From Rhodoferax sp. UBA6134 (GTDB lineage: Bacteria > Pseudomonadota > Gammaproteobacteria > Burkholderiales > Burkholderiaceae_C), in NCBI GenBank assembly GCA_002422455.1, contig DIVK01000042.1, positions 9,468 through 20,318 of the forward strand: DNA of 10,851 nucleotides, given 5' to 3'. Below the pieces are notes generated by a model that made no database searches, was not told the origin of the DNA, and saw only the letters and a list, made by a program, of their open reading frames with translations. Both the position numbers and the translations under genes were made by a program. Below, one piece after another: positions 6,421 to 10,851 of the stretch (position 1 is its first letter; each line of letters opens with the position of its first letter).

Positions 6421-7080
6421 ACCACCTCCAAACCTCTAGACATTTTCCAAGACTTGTACCTGCGGGGTCCGGCGTCCGCCGCTGCTGCCCTGCACCAAGC
6501 CTTGAAAGATCGGGCTACCCCGCCTTGGCGATACGCAATGGAGAAGGAAGAGCAGCTGCGCGAATTGGGCGAGAAAGGCGATGCGTTAGCTTTCGAGCGT
6601 GCGGTGACACCTGGCTTCGAGGCGGCCGGGCTTGTGCTGATTGCGGACGGCGACGACCTGAAAGTCGCCAACATCGTGCCGCTGGAACTCAGCGAACTCA
6701 CTCACCGCGCATACAACGCGATCTTGGCGGACTTCGCCAGCGAAGTCGCACGGCCCGCCGCGATGGATGCTGGCTACAGCGTCGTGATGTCCAATAGCAC
6801 ACTACAGTTGGAGAACATGGTGTCGCCCGCCGTGGCGGAGGCACTGCGGCGCTTCTCGGTCTTGGCCAACAAATCCACAGGTGCATCCCACCCCCTGGAC
6901 AGAGACCGCTGGTTTGACTTCATCCTCCTGGCTCATCGCGAGAATGCGCAGCTCGACGCCTCCGTGCTCGCTCGTTGGCTCAGCGAATCCGAGGGCTGGT
7001 TCGAAGATTGCGCCAGGGATTTGGCGGGCGAGTACGAACGCTCACGATCACTGCTTACCCGGTACGAGGCCTCTGCGTAA
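6415..7080 (+). CDS. Uncharacterised 221-aa protein, upstream partner of a broken PIN-domain gene
   Basis: A soluble, acidic, mostly helical protein I cannot assign to a named family. It has no signal peptide, membrane helix or obvious helix-turn-helix. The part most likely to be conserved is in the second half: ALRRFSVLANKSTGASHPLD followed by RDRWFDFILLAHR (about residues 142-174), then a C-terminal helical region around WLSESEGWFEDCARDLAGEY. I chose ATG 6415 over the in-frame ATG at 6346 because the upstream 23 residues are Arg-rich and look untranslated. The 13-bp palindrome also sits on 6415. The stop TAA overlaps the next gene's ATG by one base (TAATG), which indicates translational coupling to a PIN-like product. 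By context it may be the antitoxin or accessory half of a PIN module, but that is inference. Confidence 0.75.
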   Translation: MSTTSKPLDIFQDLYLRGPASAAAALHQALKDRATPPWRYAMEKEEQLRELGEKGDALAFERAVTPGFEAAGLVLIADGDDLKVANIVPLELSELTHRAYNAILADFASEVARPAAMDAGYSVVMSNSTLQLENMVSPAVAEALRRFSVLANKSTGASHPLDRDRWFDFILLAHRENAQLDASVLARWLSESEGWFEDCARDLAGEYERSRSLLTRYEASA

Positions 7081-7214
7081 TGGCGGTACCTGCGTCAGAG
7101 CTTGCGCGTATCGTCCAGGCGAACGCGCCGGTGCTGTGCCTAGACACCTGCTCATCACGCCAAATCAAAGGACTCCATGCATTTTCAGCAGCCGATCGAA
7201 GAATGCCACCGTAA
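7080..7214 (+). pseudogene. Truncated PIN-domain nuclease (toxin-like) remnant
   Basis: ATG 7080 overlaps the preceding stop by one base. The first 25 residues, through APVLCLDTCS, look like the first strand of a PIN-domain ribonuclease, where a hydrophobic strand ends in the catalytic Asp (here LCLDTCS, Asp20). After that the similarity stops. Residues 26-44 (SRQIKGLHAFSAADRRMPP) do not look like the expected helix, and TAA follows at 7212-7214. PIN domains need about 120-140 aa and three to four spaced acidic residues, so the 44-aa product cannot be an active nuclease. The break is near base 7154. The PIN call rests on a short segment plus gene arrangement. Confidence 0.5.
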
Positions 7215-7225
7215 ACAGCCATCGA

Positions 7226-7684
7226 TCAGTGTGACCTACTTTCAGCCAGCAGGGCGTCGAACCTGGGAGACCGAAAAATCTCCCTCGAATCAGGATACGT
7301 CTTCAGATATCCGGCATGCTCTTCAGTCGCCCATGGCACAAACACGATATCCGTCACCCCACTGCTGGCGACGATCTTGTCCATCTTCTTCGGATCGATG
7401 AAAGCCGCCAGAACCGGGCCTTCAAGCCTGCGAATCTGTATCTTTTCCGTGATCAACTGGATCACGATGCCCTTGAGGTCGAGCCTGTTGTCCCGGTCGA
7501 GCACGCGCACGACATCCTCGCCAAAGACACTGCGAACGACACCATCGAGATTATTCTTGGTGTGAACGGCCAAGCCCATGACGGTGCATCCGCGCGCCTT
7601 CATCAGGTCGCCGCATTTCAGGAAGGCGGCGCTCAGCGCCTCTTCGTCGGGTCCGATGGATGTCGTGTGATACCGATCCAGCAT
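7226..7684 (-). CDS. Uncharacterised 152-aa protein, third gene of the AbiE operon
   Basis: I do not recognise a family. The protein is soluble and alternates predicted helices and strands, for example CTVMGLAVHTKNNLDGVV, LKGIVIQLITEK, GPVLAAFIDPKKMDKIV and VTDIVFVPWA, suggesting a small Rossmann-like alpha/beta domain. It has no signal peptide or membrane helix. ATG 7684 is chosen because GAGGAG lies 5 nt before it. A GTG at 7696, which would give four extra residues and overlap the toxin stop region, is the alternative. The gap to the AbiEii stop is only 8 nt, so it is almost certainly co-transcribed with the toxin-antitoxin pair. Its stop lies 12 nt from the convergent PIN remnant. It may modulate the toxin or be a target-sensing partner, but nothing in the sequence shows this. 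Confidence 0.8.
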   Translation of the reverse strand: MLDRYHTTSIGPDEEALSAAFLKCGDLMKARGCTVMGLAVHTKNNLDGVVRSVFGEDVVRVLDRDNRLDLKGIVIQLITEKIQIRRLEGPVLAAFIDPKKMDKIVASSGVTDIVFVPWATEEHAGYLKTYPDSREIFRSPRFDALLAESRSH

Positions 7685-7692
7685 GCATCTCC

Positions 7693-8637
7693 TCACATTG
7701 CGTCGATGTATTGATGAATCCGGGCCACCAGCGCATCGAAATCCGGCTGGCCTTGGTAGTACAGCGCTTGCGTCTTGCGGTACTCCCGTGCGAAGCGTTC
7801 ACGTTGTGCAGAGTCTGCAAGGACAAAAGCCGGGTTTCGGGCGATCACCTGCTCGTCACCGCTCCGAAAGCGCTGCGCCTTACGCTCCTGGTAGGCGGGC
7901 TCTCGCATGAAGGCCAGCACCTCATCCAGACCCAGAAGGCAGTACACGTCGTAGTAATGCCGCAGGAAGTTGCCGGGGAACGCCTGCGCCTCGCCCAAGC
8001 GGCGGTACTTGGTGGAGATCGTCTGAAGCTTCTCGACGAAGGTATGGGTCGGCGCATAGCAGGGTACGGCTACTGCCCGGTTGTCCAGCACATCGACGCC
8101 TCGGTCTCGGGCGACATCCAGGGCCCAAGAGGAGATGGTCACTGGCCTATTGGGCGCCGTGTCATCAAAACCCAGTTCCAACAGAATGCCATCCTTGATC
8201 CCAGCCAATGCCGCGGCACGTGGCGTATAGGTCAGTCGGATGCCGGCACTGCGCATCTTGTCGTCGTCGAACTGCGTGTCGCGCTCCACGCTGTCCATGC
8301 CTGGGATGCGGATGCGTGCCGCCAGCTCGTCGTAGTAAGCGCGGCGCGAAGCGACGTGCGCCGGCTTGTCCTGGTTGCGGCCCGTCTTCACATCCATGCC
8401 GTCGGGCGGCTCGATGCGGATGTCGATGTCCTCGGAGAAGCGGTGGATAACGCCGAAGCCCTTCGACAAGGACGTGCCTCCCTTCAGCTCGAACTGAAAG
8501 CCCTGGGCCTGCAGCCCCCACAGGCAATGCATGATCCAGTAGTCCTTCTCGACCAGCATGGGGTCGAGTCCGCGCTCGTCGGCGACGAGCGCCAGCAACT
8601 GGTCGAAGTCCCGCCGTGCGTGCAGGAAGTCAGGCAC
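7693..8637 (-). CDS. abiEii: AbiEii-type nucleotidyltransferase toxin (type IV toxin-antitoxin, phage abortive infection)
   Basis: A 314-aa DNA polymerase beta-like nucleotidyltransferase of the AbiEii/AbiGii family. These toxins arrest growth; studied members transfer nucleotides to tRNA, and the systems give abortive phage infection. The family start is seen in MLVEKDYWIMHCLW (28-40). Motif I is LKGGTSLSKGFGVIHRFSEDIDI, with Gly54-Thr-Ser56 and the metal-binding pair Asp70-x-Asp72. A third acidic position fits LLELGF (152-157). A conserved Lys-containing helix is THTFVEKLQTISTKYRR (about 197-213, Lys203), followed by RHYYDVYCLL (226-235). Length and all motifs agree with an intact toxin. 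The start ATG 8637 overlaps the antitoxin gene by 8 bases, as usual for this pair. The toxin is probably translated from the abiEi transcript. Confidence 0.93.
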   Translation of the reverse strand: MPDFLHARRDFDQLLALVADERGLDPMLVEKDYWIMHCLWGLQAQGFQFELKGGTSLSKGFGVIHRFSEDIDIRIEPPDGMDVKTGRNQDKPAHVASRRAYYDELAARIRIPGMDSVERDTQFDDDKMRSAGIRLTYTPRAAALAGIKDGILLELGFDDTAPNRPVTISSWALDVARDRGVDVLDNRAVAVPCYAPTHTFVEKLQTISTKYRRLGEAQAFPGNFLRHYYDVYCLLGLDEVLAFMREPAYQERKAQRFRSGDEQVIARNPAFVLADSAQRERFAREYRKTQALYYQGQPDFDALVARIHQYIDAM

Positions 8638-9241
8638 CTACCCACTCCCGCAAGCGCTTGCGCGTCGCCACGCTGCCAAAGCTGTCAGCGACACGCTGCA
8701 GACGGGTCGAATCGAACGAAGGCAGCTTGCTGCGCGCCTGGCGCAAGACCGCATCGCGGTCCTCGGCCAACTCGTCCAGGTTGTTCAGCAGGTCAACGTA
8801 CAAAAACTCGGGCGTCAGCCTCTTGGGGAAACGCGGCTTCATGCGGAAATCGAACTGCCGGTTGCCGAGCCGGAAGACGCCGTGGCGCTTGTGGTTGTAG
8901 ACCAGCGTGCGGTTGTAGAGCTGGGTGGTGCCCAGGCCCACGGCGTTGTAGGCGGATGGGGAGAACACCAGGAAGTCCTTGTCGCGCAGAAAACCGCCTA
9001 CCACTTGTTCATCGGCAGGCGGCAGTGGACCGAAACTGGACTGTTTCGGCGCGTGGTACAGCCCCTGGGCGAGCTTTTTCAGCTTTCCGGTAGCCACCAG
9101 TTCGCGCAGATGCCTGTCCACCGCGGTGGACAGGCATGCGAGATCCTCCCGCCGATAGACGCGGCCGGCTTGCAGTTCGTCCGCAAGGTGCGCAGCGGCG
9201 CCGCGGAGGGACTCTGCAGAATTCGCAACGGTGGCAGGCAT
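8630..9241 (-). CDS. abiEi: AbiEi-type antitoxin, winged-helix regulator (type IV toxin-antitoxin)
   Basis: A 203-aa protein of the DUF6088/AbiEi antitoxin type. AbiEi antitoxins neutralise the AbiEii toxin and repress their own operon through an N-terminal winged helix. Residues about 18-70 fit that domain: AAHLADELQAGRVYRREDL, a recognition-helix-like VDRHLRELVATGKLKKLAQGL, then a YHAPK wing. The middle shows FLVFSPSAYNAVGLGTTQLYN and YNHKRHGVFRLGNRQFDFR, typical of the family. The C-terminal helices (LLNNLDELAEDRDAVL and RVADSFGSVATRKRLREW) belong to the part that interferes with toxin function. ATG 9241 gives a full-length product, but no clear ribosome-binding site precedes it. A 28-bp perfect palindrome lies within codons 35-44. 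Gene order antitoxin-toxin with an 8-base overlap supports the call. Confidence 0.9.
   Translation of the reverse strand: MPATVANSAESLRGAAAHLADELQAGRVYRREDLACLSTAVDRHLRELVATGKLKKLAQGLYHAPKQSSFGPLPPADEQVVGGFLRDKDFLVFSPSAYNAVGLGTTQLYNRTLVYNHKRHGVFRLGNRQFDFRMKPRFPKRLTPEFLYVDLLNNLDELAEDRDAVLRQARSKLPSFDSTRLQRVADSFGSVATRKRLREWVGA
9110..9137. repeat. Perfect 28-bp palindrome inside the abiEi coding region
   Basis: The 14-base arm ATGCCTGTCCACCG is followed directly by its exact reverse complement, with a CCGCGG core. It lies within codons 35-44 of abiEi (residues ACLSTAVDRH), near the predicted DNA-reading helix. In RNA it would form a stem of about 12 bp close to the 5' end of the message; in DNA it could be a dyad protein site or a cruciform. 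Confidence 0.9.
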
Positions 9242-9563
9242 GGTTAGTTTTTCATTGAGATTTCATGCATTTTACCGCTTTCCGGTGAACATGCTCTACC
9301 AGAGACGCACCCATGCGGGGATGGCCCTCTCTGGCAAGTCCGAGCCGATTTTCTTGCCCAACCCTGCGTGATCGCCACCACATCCCGCATTTGGCGACGA
9401 CAAGTGCGATAGAATTTCCTGGCGCGTTCGTCAACGCCAGCTGCTCACCATGGCCCACCCGGTTCGCCGGGACGACGTGAAGACCTTCGTCTGAGCTTCC
9501 CATGTTTCGCGGAGCGCGGCAGTGAGCACCGGGTACATCCGCGGCAACATACAGGAACGCACC
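9242..9563. other. Divergent intergenic region between abiEi and the 9564 gene
   Basis: These 322 nt must hold the promoters of the AbiE operon (leftward) and of the rightward gene. Leftward, TAAAAT (9274-9269 on the - strand) could serve as a -10 element, but no good -35 is visible. Rightward, TAGAAT at 9410-9415 resembles a -10 element, with no convincing -35 at the right spacing. A nested inverted repeat lies at 9299-9334. A CCCGG-TTCG-CCGGG hairpin is at 9458-9471, inside a possible 14-codon reading frame (9449-9493) that ends before the main gene. Whether that frame is translated is unclear. Confidence 0.4.
9299..9334. promoter_or_regulatory. Nested inverted repeat upstream of abiEi, candidate operator
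   Basis: CCAGAGA (9299-9305) and TCTCTGG (9328-9334) are exact inverted copies. Inside them CCAT (9311-9314) and ATGG (9321-9324) form a second dyad around a six-base loop. The element lies 58-93 bp before the abiEi start codon. Known AbiEi antitoxins repress their own promoters by binding inverted repeats, so this is the best operator candidate outside the coding region. The assignment is inference. Confidence 0.35.
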
Positions 9564-10442
9564 ATGGAATTCATCTCCACCACGGCAACCGCCACCGAAA
9601 AGCTCAAGCGTCTGGCCAAGACGCTTCGTAAAACAACGGGTACATCGCTTGCCGTCGCGCTGGATGCTGTCGCCAAGCAGCACGGCTACGAGCATTGGAA
9701 GCATGTGACCGTCTGCCTTGATCAGTCGGTCAGCGCGAGTCGCAGCAAACCGCTTCCAGAATCGCTGAAGGATCTTCTGGGTCGGGCAGCCACGCGCAAG
9801 CCCGCATCTGTCGACTCACAGAAGGCCTTCGCCCAAGGGTTTGTCTTCGCGCTGGACGTCAAGGATGCGGAAGAGCTCTCCCTGACATCCGAGTACGCTG
9901 AATGCGACGATGGGTGGTACCTCGCTGCCAGAGATCTATGGCGGGGGATGGTCCACTACCGTGACGACGAAACGGGCACCACGCTCTTCGAGACACAGTC
10001 GCCCGAGGACTTGGCCAGCACAGCACTGGACGACCTGCAGAACTACAGGCTCTTCCGCTACCTGGGCGCGGCAGCTCCCACCTCCCTTGAGGAGGCCTTC
10101 AAGCAGACCCGCCAGCTCTCGTTCTTCCCGCCCACCCATGTCTGGCTTGGCGGAAAGTTCATCGACATCGGCGAAGTTCCCGAAATCCGGGTGGACGGCC
10201 AGGTGGTGTTCTCCACCACGCCGGGTTTCACCGTGCTGCCGTCAGACGACAAACGCACCCGCTTCGAGAAGTTCGGCCATCTGCTGAACGCAGAGGAACG
10301 TGCGCTGTTCGACAGGATGACGGCGCAGGAACAGGACTCCCTGCTGTTCCAAATGGAAAAGCAATCGCCGGTCGGCCAAGCCCGCTACAAGCCAGTGCAA
10401 AGCTCGGTGGCATCTTCCTGGCGGGATGCCAAGAAAATCTAG
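9564..10442 (+). CDS. Uncharacterised 292-aa protein with a short N-terminal helical domain
   Basis: The N-terminal 50 residues (KLKRLAKTLRKTTGTSLAVA then LDAVAKQHGYEHWKHV) match a recurrent small helical domain. It is found at the front of many uncharacterised plasmid and island proteins and looks like AK-L---LG-SHSEALDLIA---GF-NW. The remaining 240 residues are acidic and soluble, with no motif I can name. They include segments such as LTSEYAECDDGWYLAARDLWRG and FSTTPGFTVLPSDDKRTRFEKFGHLL. I chose ATG 9564, which has AGGA 8 nt upstream, over the in-frame GTG at 9522. The stop TAG at 10440-10442 shares the four bases CTAG with the stop of the convergent transposase-fusion frame. The gene appears intact and stands alone. 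Plasmid or island origin is inferred from the domain type and neighbours. Confidence 0.8.
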   Translation: MEFISTTATATEKLKRLAKTLRKTTGTSLAVALDAVAKQHGYEHWKHVTVCLDQSVSASRSKPLPESLKDLLGRAATRKPASVDSQKAFAQGFVFALDVKDAEELSLTSEYAECDDGWYLAARDLWRGMVHYRDDETGTTLFETQSPEDLASTALDDLQNYRLFRYLGAAAPTSLEEAFKQTRQLSFFPPTHVWLGGKFIDIGEVPEIRVDGQVVFSTTPGFTVLPSDDKRTRFEKFGHLLNAEERALFDRMTAQEQDSLLFQMEKQSPVGQARYKPVQSSVASSWRDAKKI

Positions 10443-10851
10443 CCCTGCGGGGTGTCCTCTGCGGCGCCCTCGCCTGGTCGATTGTCGAACCACCATTTGT
10501 CAATGGCTTCACGGTCTTCCAGGTGAGAGGCCCAGCGGTCATCGAACAGCACATCGATGCTGAAGATCGGGTGCGCGTCGTAGGCAAACCTCCTGCCGTA
10601 CAGTCGGCCAACCTTCAACCGGCCCCACAGGCTCTCAGTGGGCGCGTTGTCCCAGCAGTTGCCCTTGCGGCTCATTGACGACTTCATCTCGTAGTCCTTG
10701 AGTTCGTTCTGGAACTCATGGCTGCAATACTGACTTCCCCGGTCCGAATGGAAGATCAATCCCGGCTCGGGCCTGCGCCTGAACCACGCCATGCGCAACG
10801 CGTCCGTCACCGCGCTGGCCTGCATGTGATCCCTCATGCTCCAGCCCACCA
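10439..10851 (-). pseudogene. Broken IS3-family transposase fused in frame to the tail of an unrelated gene
   Basis: The frame enters from beyond the right edge of the window and reads to TAG at 10441-10439. The first part is the integrase core of an IS3-family OrfB: GWSMRDHMQASAVTDALRMAW, IFHSDRGSQYCS, and RKGNCWDNAPTESLWGRLK. The second catalytic Asp and the Glu have the expected D-x35-E spacing. After LKVGRLYGRRFA (about base 10583) the expected ending, with a FYNHRRLHSTLGY-like block, is absent. A different sequence follows: YDAHPIFSIDVLFDDRWASHL, then EDREAIDKWWFDNRPGEGA. This tail has clean coding codon use and looks like the C-terminus of another gene that I cannot name. The product should be inactive as a transposase. 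Confidence 0.75.
10583..10851 (-). mobile_element. IS3-family insertion sequence fragment, 3' end lost
   Basis: Only the central to C-terminal part of the OrfB integrase domain is inside the window. The element continues past base 10851. Its inner end stops within the coding region at about 10583, without the last 40-50 codons and without a terminal inverted repeat. The cut end therefore arose by deletion or recombination, not by transposition. No matching second IS end or target duplication is visible in the window. Confidence 0.7.

Noticed and set aside
7660..9093. A 477-codon open frame on the + strand across the AbiE genes
   Set aside because: It is antisense to abiEii and abiEi, which show clear catalytic motifs and proper overlaps. 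The + strand product is Arg/Cys/Gly-rich toward its end and has no recognisable domain. Long antisense frames are common in high-GC DNA.
9252..9704. A 150-codon open frame on the - strand between abiEi and the 9564 gene
   Set aside because: It overlaps the start of the 9564 gene, which has a good ribosome-binding site and a recognisable N-terminal domain. The - strand product has no features.
1..10851. CRISPR array, tRNA, rRNA or integrase attachment site
   Set aside because: No regularly spaced repeats, no tRNA-like cloverleaf with a TTCRANY loop, no rRNA sequence and no paired direct repeats were seen anywhere in the window.

Overview
The window looks like part of a chromosome from a betaproteobacterium of the order Burkholderiales, most likely Comamonadaceae-like (Polaromonas, Rhodoferax or Acidovorax type). 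The reasons are high-GC coding with strong G/C at third codon positions, a short TIGR01841-type phasin with TGC-rich near-palindromes at its promoter, and a glyoxalase I close to the E. coli protein. This placement rests on recalled protein similarity, not on a search.

Left half (about 1-6200): ordinary housekeeping and metabolic genes. A SulP anion transporter with a STAS domain, a tandem universal stress protein and a predicted Na+/H+ antiporter lie on the + strand with gaps of 17 and 34 nt. They form a likely ion-transport and stress operon. A nitroreductase on the - strand follows, then a divergent intergenic region with a strong sigma70-type promoter and two near-palindromic boxes, then the phasin gene. 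Downstream of the phasin is an unusually structured 200-nt non-coding stretch that ends in a very good intrinsic terminator, followed by gloA (glyoxalase I).

Right half (about 6400-10851): accessory DNA with island character. It starts with an unrecognised 221-aa gene that has a small perfect palindrome over its start codon. This gene overlaps by one base the first codons of what looks like a PIN-domain nuclease, cut off after about 25 residues. On the - strand comes a type IV AbiE toxin-antitoxin operon: abiEi antitoxin, abiEii nucleotidyltransferase toxin, and a third, unrecognised 152-aa gene 8 nt downstream of the toxin stop. A perfect 28-bp palindrome lies inside the abiEi coding region. 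A 322-nt divergent intergenic region separates abiEi from a + strand gene of unknown function (292 aa). This gene meets head-on a broken IS3-family transposase whose frame runs without a stop into the tail of another, unidentified gene.

Overall, a conserved metabolic segment is joined to a defence and mobile segment containing broken genes. The items most worth a second look are the phasin 3' structured RNA with mutually exclusive stems, the third gene of the AbiE operon, the coding-region palindrome in abiEi, and the decayed PIN module with its intact partner.
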